Counted from the stretch's first letter, positions 26,469 through 35,523 are shown. The stretch is DNA of 64,000 bases from Candidatus Poribacteria bacterium (GCA_022821725.1 JAJEDB010000046.1:1-64000), one strand, 5' to 3'. Made by a program: numbers and translations. The notes: a model not told the origin generated them from the sequence alone.

Positions 26469-28523
26469 ATGCTAACTGTTGAACAACTCATCGCTTGTGG
26501 ACTGGACAAAGCAGAAGCATCAGAGATCACAAAAGCCGTCAATCGGATATTGAAGACCCAATCTCCCGCTGCCTGTTGGCACGAAATTTCACGCCACATT
26601 CTCACCCAACATCACCCATTCGCACTCCACCAACTGCTTTATGAGATGGTATATACCGACTTTGATCGCGCAACAGACCAGCCAGCCCCCGCATGGTTTC
26701 CTACAGATAAAGATATCACCGACGCAAATATCACCCGTCTCATGGCGACTTTAAATCTGAAAACCTATCGTGAACTCCACGCGTGGACGGTGCAGAATCG
26801 GGACACGTTTTGGCAGATGATGATTGAGGCATTGGGCATTAAGACAATGGCTACAAACCCCAAGGCACAACAGGACGCAACAGGCATCGCAACACATCTA
26901 CGTGAACTCAACATCATCGACAGCTGCTTCAGCGCATCTCCTGAGGCTATCGCCGTTGTTACGCAAAAAGAGAACCGTGAAGGGCTGGCAACATTCACCT
27001 ATCGCGAACTGCAGTCCCTCACCAATCGCGTCGCGAATGGGCTTGTCGAAATTGGTATGGAGCCAGGCGATGCCGTGGCAGTTGACATGCCGATGAATGC
27101 TGAATCTGTTGCTATCTATCTGGGGATCGTCAAAGCAGGCTGTGTTGTTGTCGGTATCGCCGATAGTTTCGCACCAGACGAGATCGCCACTCGTCTCCGC
27201 ATCGGTAAGGCAAAAGCGATCTTCACGCAGGATTATATAAACAGAGCAGGGAAACACCTCCCGTTGTATGAGAAAGTAATCGCCGCAAACGCCCCGAAAG
27301 CGATTATTTTTTCCTGTGAAGGCGGGAACGCTGCCGTGCAAATCCAACATGAAGGCGATATGACATGGGATGCTTTCCTAAGTGACACTGAGACCTTTAC
27401 CGCTATCCCGTGCCATCCTGATGCCCATACCAATATCCTCTTCTCCTCCGGGACCACCGGCGAACCGAAAGCGATCCCGTGGACGCATACCACCCCGATC
27501 AAATGCGCAGCGGATGCCTATCTACACCACGACATTCACGCCAACGACGTGTTGGCATGGTACACAAACCTCGGTTGGATGATGGGACCGTGGCTCATCT
27601 ACGCCAGCCTCATCAACAAAGCCACTATTGCCCTATATGATGGCGTTCCCACAGGACGCGACTTCGGGGTCTTTGTCCAGAACGCGAAGGTCAGCATGCT
27701 CGGGGTTGTGCCTACCCTCGTGCGCGCTTGGAAAAATATAGAGTGTATGCACGGGCTCGACTGGCAGTCAATCCGAGCCTTCAGTTCAACGGGTGAATGT
27801 TCGAACCCAGAAGAAATGCTTTATCTCATGTCCTTGGCGGGTTATAAACCGGTGATAGAATATTGCGGCGGCACCGAAATTGGAGGGGGGTATGTCACAG
27901 GGACGCGAGTGCAACCCGCTGCCCCTTCGACCTTTACCACGCCAGCCCTCGGTTTAGATTTCCTGCTTTATGATGACGATGGAAACCCCTCTGACAACGG
28001 TGAAGTTTTCATCGTCCCCCCCTCCCTCGGTCTCTCCACGAGTCTGCTCAACGCCGATCACAATGAGGTCTACTTTTCAGGGACACCACGGCCTGAGCTA
28101 CGCCGGCACGGCGACGCGCTTGAAAGGTTGGTGGACGGCTATTACCGCATTCACGGACGCGTCGATGATACGATGAACCTGAGCGGGATCAAGGTGAGTT
28201 CCGCAGAGATTGAGGAAGTCCTGAACGGTGTTGATGGGATACAAGAGACAGCAGCGGTCGCTGTTTCACCGAAAGACGGAGGTCCCAGCCAACTCGTCAT
28301 CTATACTGTGCCGGTAGCATCAGAATCTGGAAAACCAACAAATGTAGGCGGAAACTCCGATTCCCGAAAGACTATCCGTGATGCGTTGCAAGCCGCGCTC
28401 TCCCAACATCTCAATCCGTTGTTTAGAATCCATGAGGTCGTCCTCGTGGATGCCTTGCCCCGAACCGCATCTAACAAAATTATGCGCCGCATTTTACGCA
28501 CCGGAAATGGCACGAAAAATTGA
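26469..28523 (+). CDS. AMP-forming acyl-CoA synthetase (acetyl-/propionyl-CoA synthetase-like)
   Basis: A 684-aa ANL-superfamily ligase that activates a carboxylate to acyl-AMP and then acyl-CoA. It has the P-loop-like ILFSSGTTGEPKAIPW (about residues 321-336), YCGGTEIGGGY as the A5 motif, HGRVDDTMNLSGIKVS as the hinge, and the catalytic Lys in RTASNKIMRR near 672. The long N-terminus (about 150 residues before the core) matches acetoacetyl-/acetyl-CoA-synthetase-like enzymes. AAGGAG lies 6 nt before the ATG, 18 nt after the desulfurase gene. Confidence 0.87.
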   Translation: MLTVEQLIACGLDKAEASEITKAVNRILKTQSPAACWHEISRHILTQHHPFALHQLLYEMVYTDFDRATDQPAPAWFPTDKDITDANITRLMATLNLKTYRELHAWTVQNRDTFWQMMIEALGIKTMATNPKAQQDATGIATHLRELNIIDSCFSASPEAIAVVTQKENREGLATFTYRELQSLTNRVANGLVEIGMEPGDAVAVDMPMNAESVAIYLGIVKAGCVVVGIADSFAPDEIATRLRIGKAKAIFTQDYINRAGKHLPLYEKVIAANAPKAIIFSCEGGNAAVQIQHEGDMTWDAFLSDTETFTAIPCHPDAHTNILFSSGTTGEPKAIPWTHTTPIKCAADAYLHHDIHANDVLAWYTNLGWMMGPWLIYASLINKATIALYDGVPTGRDFGVFVQNAKVSMLGVVPTLVRAWKNIECMHGLDWQSIRAFSSTGECSNPEEMLYLMSLAGYKPVIEYCGGTEIGGGYVTGTRVQPAAPSTFTTPALGLDFLLYDDDGNPSDNGEVFIVPPSLGLSTSLLNADHNEVYFSGTPRPELRRHGDALERLVDGYYRIHGRVDDTMNLSGIKVSSAEIEEVLNGVDGIQETAAVAVSPKDGGPSQLVIYTVPVASESGKPTNVGGNSDSRKTIRDALQAALSQHLNPLFRIHEVVLVDALPRTASNKIMRRILRTGNGTKN

Positions 28524-28548
28524 CATCTGTCGTTTTTTCAGGTATACT
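28520..28548 (+). promoter_or_regulatory. Promoter of the Uma2-family gene
   Basis: TTGACA, a 17-nt spacer and TATACT begin within the stop codon of the upstream acyl-CoA synthetase gene, giving the 28615 gene its own promoter with a leader of about 60 nt. Confidence 0.55.
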
Positions 28549-28614
28549 TAACAGATACCCGAGTGACGGACGCTTATTTTTTCAATCACCCTTTGTGGAA
28601 AAGGAGATGTTCTC

Positions 28615-29349
28615 ATGGAAACGTATCCAAATTCACGCCACATCCCTTACGCTCCCACAGAAACTGCTGATCTATACCCTGAATCGGATGGAAAACCTAT
28701 GGCTGAGACGGATATGCACGCGGTGGCTATCATCGATTTACGGCACCGTTTTGACAACTTCTTCGCGGCTAATCTGGATACTTATGTCTCCGGGACCATC
28801 ATGATGTATGATGTAGAGGGCCCTGGTCGCACCGCTGTCTCGCCCGATATCCTCGTCTCTTTCGGCATAGGCAAGAAACTCCGCCGCACTTATAAGGCGT
28901 GGGAAGAGGGGAAGCCGCCGGACTTCGTGATGGAGTTTTCGAGCAAAGGGACGTTTCAAAATGACTTAGGACATAAAAAGGCACATTACGCGTCAATGGG
29001 CATACCGGAGTATTTCCTCTGCGATATAGATAGACGTTATTTGCCGATGCCGCTGATGGGGTTTCGGCTCAAAGATGGGACTTATGAACGGATATCGGAG
29101 AACGTCGATGGCAGTATCTCCTCTGTGATATTAGGCGTATCGTTTCATCTGCTGGATGCGGGATTATCCGTTTATGAGGAGACGACGGGGCAGTGGCTGC
29201 AAACGCCTGCTGAGGCGGCAGAGCAGCGTGCAGAACAAGAAGCTGCCGCACGGGCGCGTGAAGCCGCCGCACGCGCGGAAGCGGAAGCAGAAGCCTCGCG
29301 TCTACGCGAAGAACTTGAGCGTCTCAAAGCGCGCTTGTCAGATGACTAA
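28615..29349 (+). CDS. Uma2 family (DUF820) putative endonuclease with C-terminal coiled coil
   Basis: A 244-aa protein. Residues 20-190 carry the Uma2/DUF820 PD-(D/E)XK-like core: VSPDILVSFG, then PDFVMEFSSKGTFQND, HKKAHYASMGIPEYFLCD. The last 50 residues are an Ala/Glu/Arg-rich coiled coil (EAAARAREAAARAEAEAEAS). Uma2 families expand in cyanobacteria and other environmental bacteria; their role is unsettled (transposon-linked or defence). AAAGGAG precedes the ATG. It appears to be a single-gene unit. Confidence 0.85.
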   Translation: METYPNSRHIPYAPTETADLYPESDGKPMAETDMHAVAIIDLRHRFDNFFAANLDTYVSGTIMMYDVEGPGRTAVSPDILVSFGIGKKLRRTYKAWEEGKPPDFVMEFSSKGTFQNDLGHKKAHYASMGIPEYFLCDIDRRYLPMPLMGFRLKDGTYERISENVDGSISSVILGVSFHLLDAGLSVYEETTGQWLQTPAEAAEQRAEQEAAARAREAAARAEAEAEASRLREELERLKARLSDD

Positions 29350-29427
29350 CGCTTCGTGCGTGGTCCCAAAAATTATCCAAAATTTCCTGCCATTTTAGAA
29401 AATCACGCCCTTACAATGGAGGCCACT

Positions 29428-30642
29428 ATGGAAAAACAGTTCAAAGTGAGAGCGGCGCATTGCGATTATCGCGCAACGGAGGAGGAGATTTATCAAACGC
29501 TCCGCCGTATCACCGATCCGCTCACCCGTGCTTGGAAACCGATTGAGACCGCCAAGAAGGTGGTCATGAAGTTTAATATGATGAAACCCGCTGAGCGCAT
29601 TATCTACTTTGAAGGCCGCCGCCGAGAATTGGTAGACGATGCCGTCTGTCGTGCCGTGTTGCGATTAATCAAGGAACACACCACGGCGCAGTTGGTCGCT
29701 ACCGACACGAACCCGTATACCCACGGGCATCGGATGCCCCCCAATTTCAACTATGAATACCTTCTCAAAGAATTCGACGTACAGTTCGTCGATTCCAACC
29801 TACCCCCCTTCACGGTCTACGATGTTCCCGGCGGCGGTTCAATGTTCGATCGGTATACATTGAGTTCCTGTTTTGACGATGCCGATGCCGTCGTCTCTGT
29901 GGCGAAGATGAAGAATCACGCCTTCATGGGCATTACTTTGTGCACCAAAAACCTGTTCGGGTTGCCACCGATGCTGCTCCCAGAGGGCAGAACACGCAGT
30001 TATTACCATCATCTCATCCGACTCTCCTATGTGCTTCCGGATCTCGCACTCATCACGAAGCCGTGCCTCAATATCATCGATGCGTTGACGGGGCAGTGGG
30101 GACGCGAATGGGGTGGTGTCGGCAGAATCTGTAACGCACTCATCGCAGGCGATCATCCGATCTCCACTGACACCGTCGGGATGCACCTGATGGGACACGA
30201 TCCACAGTCCGACTGGCCCACACCGCCCTTCAAGCGCGATCGGAACCATATCCTCATCGCAGCACAGCGCGGATACGGCACTGTCAACTTGGATGAAATT
30301 GACTGGGAGAGTGAAGTCAAGGCACCCTTGGCGGAGTTTGATTCTGTCGAAACGGATACATCGGAAACGGTCGCCAACTGGCGGCGAACGACGTGTGAGC
30401 AGGGATTGGTTTATCTCGAAAACCAGAAGGACTTGATTGACCGCTATCGTAACAATTTCATCTATATGCAAGGCGGCGAAGTCGTTTGGAGCGGGCCGGA
30501 TCCCTCGAATCTCGGCAGCCGTCGACAATTGAGCGGCGACAAAAAGGACAGTGCACTCTGGCTGAAACTTGTCGATGCCGAAGAGCATGAAGGTGAACGT
30601 TTCAACGTCTATGCGGAGTGTCTGAAACCCTTTGCGGCGTAA
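29428..30642 (+). CDS. DUF362-domain protein
   Basis: A 404-aa protein with the DUF362 core: VVMKFNMMKP at the start, TTAQLVATDTNPYTHGH, SCFDDADAVVSVAKMKNHAFMGITLCTKNLFG, and GRICNALIAGDHPISTDTVGMHLMGHDP. DUF362 domains are often linked to iron-sulfur or redox proteins, but this one has no ferredoxin Cys motif. The second ATG (29428) is preferred since GGAGG overlaps the first ATG at 29416 and sits 5 nt before it. It shares a unit with the PhyH gene that follows after 41 nt. Confidence 0.8.
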   Translation: MEKQFKVRAAHCDYRATEEEIYQTLRRITDPLTRAWKPIETAKKVVMKFNMMKPAERIIYFEGRRRELVDDAVCRAVLRLIKEHTTAQLVATDTNPYTHGHRMPPNFNYEYLLKEFDVQFVDSNLPPFTVYDVPGGGSMFDRYTLSSCFDDADAVVSVAKMKNHAFMGITLCTKNLFGLPPMLLPEGRTRSYYHHLIRLSYVLPDLALITKPCLNIIDALTGQWGREWGGVGRICNALIAGDHPISTDTVGMHLMGHDPQSDWPTPPFKRDRNHILIAAQRGYGTVNLDEIDWESEVKAPLAEFDSVETDTSETVANWRRTTCEQGLVYLENQKDLIDRYRNNFIYMQGGEVVWSGPDPSNLGSRRQLSGDKKDSALWLKLVDAEEHEGERFNVYAECLKPFAA

Positions 30643-30683
30643 AAGTTCCGTATTCAATTTCGCTCACGAAAGGAGAACTCAAA

Positions 30684-31436
30684 ATGGGCATCACCGAAGC
30701 GGAAAAGAAGCAATTGGACGAACAGGGATGCATTGTTATCCCAGATGTGCTTTCCGATGCGGAGATTGCGGTCTACAAAGCCGACATACTCCGGTTGGCG
30801 GAAGAAGAAAAACAGAACGGCTTGGCGCGTCAACATACCGATGGGTATGGGCAGCACGTCCGTTGGTTAGTCAACAAGGGACAGCTGTATGAGCAGCTCG
30901 TCGCTCGCCCGAAGGTGATGCCCTACTTTGAACACCTACTCGGTCCGGATTATACGCTCAGCACCCTCACTTCCAATATTATCGATCCGGGCGCGCCGGA
31001 TGGTGGCTACCATGTCGATAGCGTGCTTGGAACGATGCCGGAGCCCCTGCCCAGTTTCCCGTTGGTCGCTAACAGTCTTTGGTTGCTCGACGATTTCACG
31101 CCGGAGAACGGCGGCACGCGTCATGTGCCAGGTATCCATCTGCAGCGGATCAAACCGCCTCCGGGCACTACCCACCACCCCGATGAGGTTCGGCTCTCCG
31201 CCCCGAAAGGTTCTGTGTTCCTCTTTAACGGTGCGATCTGGCACTCCGCGGGTGCCAACAAAACCGATCAGCAGCGCATTGCTCTGATATGTTTCTGTTG
31301 TCGTTCGTTTGTCAAACCGATGTTCGACTTCGTGCATCATCTCAAGCCGGAGGTCCTTGAACGCGCCACCCCGACCATGCGCCGTATCTACGGGTTCGAT
31401 TCCCAACCCCAACCCCCAGATCAACCCGAACGGTAA
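30684..31436 (+). CDS. Phytanoyl-CoA dioxygenase (PhyH) family protein
   Basis: A 250-aa PhyH-fold oxygenase with iron ligands H110 and D112 (YHVDS) and H187 (IWHSAGAN), and R198 for 2-oxoglutarate. The WLLDDFTPENGGTRHVPGIH strand-loop is typical of the group. The ATG at 30684 follows AAAGGAG by 6 nt; the longer frame into the DUF362 gene is not needed. A sequence this divergent from the 715/4237 copies suggests a different substrate. Confidence 0.9.
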   Translation: MGITEAEKKQLDEQGCIVIPDVLSDAEIAVYKADILRLAEEEKQNGLARQHTDGYGQHVRWLVNKGQLYEQLVARPKVMPYFEHLLGPDYTLSTLTSNIIDPGAPDGGYHVDSVLGTMPEPLPSFPLVANSLWLLDDFTPENGGTRHVPGIHLQRIKPPPGTTHHPDEVRLSAPKGSVFLFNGAIWHSAGANKTDQQRIALICFCCRSFVKPMFDFVHHLKPEVLERATPTMRRIYGFDSQPQPPDQPER

Positions 31437-31684
31437 TTGCCTTCTGTGCGTGGGGTCCTAATCTCACCAATAGGCAGACGCAACTTACGGAGAGACATCC
31501 CGACAAACCTATATTCTGAATTCCTCCACACCTGTCAGTTCTCCTGTCATATCACTTGCAGGACTTACGCAAGGATGGAAAAACGAAACGATGGAAGGTA
31601 AGGTGCTGCTTGATCGGGGCAGAGATATGAAAATTTTATAGTAATTCACAGTAAGCATTTCAGAAAAGAGCATTGTAATCCCTT

Positions 31685-31927
31685 CTGGACGAGTATATTC
31701 ACGACGGCAAAACAGCAGAGGCGATCGCTGATCGCTACCATACGGTTACACTGGGGCAGGTCTACGCTACAATCCTATATTATCTGCAAAACCGAGAAAA
31801 AGTTGGGGCATATTTGGAAAATTATCTGGAATACTGCCGGAAGGCACGAGAGGAATACGAGAAAAATCCGCCCCCTGGTGTTATTCGCCTACGTGAACTT
31901 ATCGCAGAAAGGAAAACTGTTTCTGAT
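31685..31927 (+). pseudogene. DUF433-family antitoxin remnant, 5' truncated
   Basis: An 80-codon frame (LDEYIHDGKTAEAIADRYHT, then LGQVYATILYYLQNREKV and a charged C-terminus) matches the C-terminal winged part of DUF433 proteins, usually antitoxins beside DUF5615-type toxins. A TAA lies three codons upstream and there is no start codon before it, so the N-terminal third (the GxPxIxGTRI region) is gone. No partner gene is present. A half copy of the TAGGACTTACGCA repeat lies about 120 nt upstream, near the breakpoint. Confidence 0.65.
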
Positions 31928-31947
31928 AATTCAACCTAAAAATGTCT

Positions 31948-31976
31948 TGATATCCCAACAGACTTATGGCATAATT
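31948..31976 (+). promoter_or_regulatory. Promoter of the 32042 cassette
   Basis: TTGATA, a 17-nt spacer and CATAAT lie about 65 nt before the ATG at 32042, just after the DUF433 remnant. Confidence 0.45.
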
Positions 31977-32041
31977 GTTAAAGGTTGAGCAATTTCACAT
32001 TGTAAAAACCTGCCCGAAATTTAACGCAATCGTAGGAGATC

Positions 32042-32677
32042 ATGAGATCAGCTCGCTATACCGATAATGTTTTCATCAATTGCCCATTTGATTTAATGTA
32101 TAAGCCATTGTTTGATGCGATGGTGTTTACGGTGCATGACTGTGGTTTCATTGCCCGATGTGCACTTGAAGAAGAAGACGCAAGTCAGGTCCGCATTGAT
32201 AAAATTTACAACATCATTGCGGATTGTCGTTATGGAATTCACGATATATCCAGAACGGAATTAGACGAGAATTCGGGGTTTCCTCGATTTAATATGCCTC
32301 TGGAATTCGGTGTTTTTTTGGGCGCAAAGAAATTTGGGATAGCCGAGCAGAAAAGGAAAAAATGTCTCGTCTTAGACAAAGAGCCATATCGGTATCAGCA
32401 ATTTATTTCAGATATTGCTGGACAAGACCTTCAGGCACACAATAACCATGTTGAAACGATTGTGAGAGTCGTCCGAAATTGGCTCCGCACTGCATCAGGA
32501 CGGCGGACGATTCCAGGTGGGAGCACCATTTGGAGGCATTATCAAGAATTTCTGAGAGCTTTGCCGCGAACCGCTGAAAGATTTCAGTTAGAGGTTGAAG
32601 ATATGATCTTTAATGACTACACTTTGGTACTTGAGGAATGGTTAAAAACTAGTGATGATGAATCTATTGAGGCATAG
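32042..32677 (+). CDS. Accessory protein with a nucleoside-deoxyribosyltransferase/TIR-like fold (inferred)
   Basis: A 211-aa protein of a family I remember only as conserved hypothetical. Its pattern is DNVFINCPFDLMYKPLFDAM, then DCGFIARC, RIDKIYNIIADCRYGIHDIS, then FNMPLEFGVFLGAKKFG and CLVLD. The order 'strand + helix; D/G turn; I..I..C..GIHDIS; PLE.G.FLGAK..G' parallels nucleoside 2-deoxyribosyltransferases and TIR-like NAD hydrolases, with the Glu of NMPLEFG in the catalytic position. That is inference from pattern, not a match. TAGGAG precedes the ATG. A small basic gene follows 18 nt later. Confidence 0.65.
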   Translation: MRSARYTDNVFINCPFDLMYKPLFDAMVFTVHDCGFIARCALEEEDASQVRIDKIYNIIADCRYGIHDISRTELDENSGFPRFNMPLEFGVFLGAKKFGIAEQKRKKCLVLDKEPYRYQQFISDIAGQDLQAHNNHVETIVRVVRNWLRTASGRRTIPGGSTIWRHYQEFLRALPRTAERFQLEVEDMIFNDYTLVLEEWLKTSDDESIEA

Positions 32678-32695
32678 TTCAAGGAGGTGATTCAC

Positions 32696-32872
32696 ATGGC
32701 AAGGCGGAGAACTGTTAAATCTACTCCCAAACGAGGGAAATTGACAAGAAGAAAGGTTAGACAGGTAGTAAAACAGGTTGTTCAGGAGATGCACGCCGAA
32801 AAAGCAATGACTCCAACACAGCAGGCGGATGCTACGGCTTCCGAATCCAAAACACCGTCTAAAACCGCGTAG
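32696..32872 (+). CDS. Small basic protein paired with the 32042 gene
   Basis: A 58-aa protein. It starts at the ATG at 32696, with a near-ideal AAGGAGGTGATT upstream. The first half is strongly basic (MARRRTVKSTPKRGKLTRRK) and continues into an amphipathic helix (VRQVVKQVVQEMHAEKA), with a polar tail. It may bind nucleic acid or serve as the partner or antidote of the upstream protein. A degenerate duplicate of its ribosome-site/start region (GAGGAGGCGATTCGCGCGGCAAG) lies at about 32889, where ATG has become GCG. Confidence 0.6.
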   Translation: MARRRTVKSTPKRGKLTRRKVRQVVKQVVQEMHAEKAMTPTQQADATASESKTPSKTA

Positions 32873-32991
32873 TATCGAAAAGCGGTCCGAGGAGGCGATT
32901 CGCGCGGCAAGACAAATAACTATCGCAATCCTTTCCAAGGAAAAATAAACCCGCTCCTATACGGATACAGATGTGTAAATTGAAGATTACT

Positions 32992-33771
32992 TCAGTTTCC
33001 AATCACTGAACGCTTAAGTGTTCCCCAGGTTACCGCAAGCTTCCCCGATGCCTCGACGGCTAAGGCATCTCGCATATTCATCGTGATGTCCTGGATCTCG
33101 TCTTCCGTCAACGCCTGATTGAACATTGCAACCTCATCCAACACGCCTGACCAATAATCGCCTCTCGGATTCCCCCAGCGTCCAATTCGGACGGGTTCCG
33201 TATTGTGATCCGGCGGGATTTCGGTCTTGGTTTCGCCCTCCATCACACCGTCAAAATACGCCCGAAGGAACGTGCCATCAAAGGTCGCAGCAACGTGATG
33301 CCATTTGCCATCCGCAGCGACCGTCTTGCTAAAGGCGGTCTTCCAGGCACCGGCAGTGGTATAGTTCACGCCAAGTAGTTTCGTATTGCCCGCAATGAAT
33401 ATGCCATAATTCCTGGGGTTCCCAGCGACAGGCTCCTTCCCGATCACGGTTTGCCAGAGACCCGTTGGCTCCGTTTGGATCCACGCCGATATTGTGTATT
33501 CGGTGAGGTCGAACGCTTTATCGTGTGGGATTTCTACGATATTACCATCACCGTTGAATTCGAGAGCCGTTCCTATTTTGCCTTGAACCCATTTCGCACC
33601 CTGAATATCGCCAGCATGCCCGTTTCCAGAGGCATCTTCCGCTGTCCCGCCTTGGTTTTCGTCGAAAAGCCACGCGCCAACGAGCGCGTCTTCTAAGACA
33701 TCTGCTACACTGATGCCAGTGCCACATAGCAGGATCATCAATATCATCACAGGTGATTTCCAAGCAATCAT
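32992..33771 (-). CDS. Secreted LamG/concanavalin-A-like protein
   Basis: A 259-aa protein with a signal peptide (1-23, ...SVADV) and one LamG-type domain: LVGAWLFDENQGGTAEDASGNGHAG, GTALEFNGDGNIVEIP, YTISAWIQTEP, KWHHVAATFDGTFLRAYFDG and GVLDEVAMFNQALTEDEI. The C-terminal SGKLAVTWGTLKRS tail is shared with the protein at 12188-12997. It is probably surface-located and glycan-binding. AAAGGAA precedes the ATG. Confidence 0.85.
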   Translation of the reverse strand: MIAWKSPVMILMILLCGTGISVADVLEDALVGAWLFDENQGGTAEDASGNGHAGDIQGAKWVQGKIGTALEFNGDGNIVEIPHDKAFDLTEYTISAWIQTEPTGLWQTVIGKEPVAGNPRNYGIFIAGNTKLLGVNYTTAGAWKTAFSKTVAADGKWHHVAATFDGTFLRAYFDGVMEGETKTEIPPDHNTEPVRIGRWGNPRGDYWSGVLDEVAMFNQALTEDEIQDITMNMRDALAVEASGKLAVTWGTLKRSVIGN

Positions 33772-33798
33772 TGTTAGGTATTCCTTTGGTGTTGTAGG

Positions 33799-34662
33799 TC
33801 AAGCGGATTCGGGGGTTGGGCGCACATCGCGCTCGACCTCGTGAACTTTATCGGGGAAGGTCTTACCGCGAATCCACATGACAGGTTGTCTTTGTCTACT
33901 TTTGAGTGCCGCAGGATGTGCCCATTCTGCTTGTGCACTGAGGTAGTGGATGACATAACTCCGACGGAACCGCAGGCTATGGTTATCCGTGCTCTTATGC
34001 AAGAGATGGCTATGGAACCAAATAACCGCACCCGGTGGCACCTCTACTGGAACACCCTCTTCATCGCGGGCACCCCGTGCGAGTTTGAACTCCCGCTGTT
34101 GCGAGCCTTCGAGGTCGTCATGCTCAAAAATATCCCGTTTGTGGCTACCGGGAATCACATAGAGACAACCGTTCTCCCGATCTGCTGTGTCGATAGCCGT
34201 CCATGTCCCGACGGTCGTTTCCGTATTAAACCGGTTGCGAAAGTAGAACTTGTCCTGATGCCATGGGAAACCGAGACCGATCTTCGGTGCCTTCCAGATA
34301 AATAGATTATTGATCCCAAGGATGTCCGGGCCGAGGATGTCAACGAGTGGATCCGTGAGCCGCGGATCGCGCACACGCGCGAGGAATTCGGGGCAGTAAC
34401 AACTCGGATGATGGATTTTGTGCATCGCATAGATGCCTTGCTCTTCCACTTTCCCGTCTCTGACGAGCGCGTTCTGATCCATGTGCGTATCTGGATATGG
34501 ACGTTTTCCATCCACGACCTCTTCAGCAACTTGACGAAGGGCATCGTTCTCTTCAGCAGTGAATACGTTCAGACGAACAAGATAGCCGTTCTCGTTCCAA
34601 TAGGAAAGTTCATCTGAACGCAAGCCAAAACGTAGGTCTTGTCGTGTTGAATCTGTATTCAT
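33799..34662 (-). CDS. Phytanoyl-CoA dioxygenase (PhyH) family protein, tandem copy 2
   Basis: A 287-aa PhyH oxygenase. Iron ligands are H135 and D137 (FPWHQDKFYF) and H222 (HSHLLHKSTDNHS), with downstream Arg residues for 2-oxoglutarate. It lies 9 nt after the neighbouring paralog 34672-35523, with which it shares most residues in the same numbering, so this is a tandem duplication within one operon. The two differ mainly near the N-terminus and after residue 245. Confidence 0.9.
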   Translation of the reverse strand: MNTDSTRQDLRFGLRSDELSYWNENGYLVRLNVFTAEENDALRQVAEEVVDGKRPYPDTHMDQNALVRDGKVEEQGIYAMHKIHHPSCYCPEFLARVRDPRLTDPLVDILGPDILGINNLFIWKAPKIGLGFPWHQDKFYFRNRFNTETTVGTWTAIDTADRENGCLYVIPGSHKRDIFEHDDLEGSQQREFKLARGARDEEGVPVEVPPGAVIWFHSHLLHKSTDNHSLRFRRSYVIHYLSAQAEWAHPAALKSRQRQPVMWIRGKTFPDKVHEVERDVRPTPESA

Positions 34663-34671
34663 CGTGGTTTC

Positions 34672-35523
34672 CTAAAATTCGGGGATGGGGACGACATCAC
34701 GTTCGACTTCTTGAACTTTACCCGGATAGGTCTTACCGCGAATCCACATAACAGCGGACCCACCCTCCGGTTTAGGTTTTACCCATTCCGCTTGCGCGCT
34801 CAGGTAATGGGCGACGAAACTCCGGCGGAACCGCAGGCTGTGATTGTCCATACTCTTATGAAGAAGATGGCTATGGAACCAGATAACCGCACCGGGTGGC
34901 ACTTCCACCGCGACCCCATCCTCATCACTAACACCGCGTGCCAACTTAAATTCTCGTTGTTGTGAGCCTTCGAGGTCGTCGTGCTGAAAGATATCCCATT
35001 TATGGCTACCGGGGATAACGTAGAGACAACCGTTCTCTTTGTCTGCCGGATCGATAGCCGTCCATGTCCCGACTGTTGTCTCCGTATTAAACCGAGTGCG
35101 GAAATAGAACTTATCTTGATGCCACGGGAAACCGAGACCGATCTTCGGTGCCTTCCAGATAAACAGCGTGTTGATACCGAGGATATCTGGACCGAGTAGA
35201 TCGACAAGTGGATCCGTGAGGCGCGGATCTCGGACACGGGCAAGGAATTCTGGGTCGTAGCAGCTCGGAAAATGGATTTTGTGCATCGCATAGATGCCTT
35301 GCTGCGCTGCTTTCCCATCCCTGACGAGCGCATTCTGATCGATGTGTACGGTTGGAAATGGACGTTTCCTGTCTACAATGTCTTCAGCGACTTGACGGAA
35401 TGCATCGTTCTCTTCGGGGGTAAATACATTCAAGCGGACGAGGTAACCGTTCTTGTTCCAGAATGCGCGTTCATCCGGGCTTAGTTTAAAACGTTGATCC
35501 TGTGGCGTTGGTTCTTCCTTCAT
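34672..35523 (-). CDS. Phytanoyl-CoA dioxygenase (PhyH) family protein, tandem copy 1
   Basis: A 283-aa PhyH oxygenase with H135/D137 (FPWHQDKF) and H222 (LLHKSMDNHS). Two in-frame ATGs are available; the second (35523) is chosen because AGGAG sits 6 nt before it and overlaps the first. It is the first gene of a two-gene minus-strand operon with its tandem copy. The HQDKFYF...NTETTVGTWTAID block resembles ectoine-hydroxylase-like PhyH enzymes, but no ect genes are present. Confidence 0.9.
   Translation of the reverse strand: MKEEPTPQDQRFKLSPDERAFWNKNGYLVRLNVFTPEENDAFRQVAEDIVDRKRPFPTVHIDQNALVRDGKAAQQGIYAMHKIHFPSCYDPEFLARVRDPRLTDPLVDLLGPDILGINTLFIWKAPKIGLGFPWHQDKFYFRTRFNTETTVGTWTAIDPADKENGCLYVIPGSHKWDIFQHDDLEGSQQREFKLARGVSDEDGVAVEVPPGAVIWFHSHLLHKSMDNHSLRFRRSFVAHYLSAQAEWVKPKPEGGSAVMWIRGKTYPGKVQEVERDVVPIPEF

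Noticed and set aside
29839..30657. 272-codon antisense frame in the DUF362 gene
   Set aside because: The plus-strand frame has DUF362 motifs and a good ribosome site; the antisense frame has neither.
31803..31988. 61-codon frame downstream of the DUF433 remnant
   Set aside because: It overlaps the DUF433 fragment in another frame, lacks a ribosome site and has no family resemblance.
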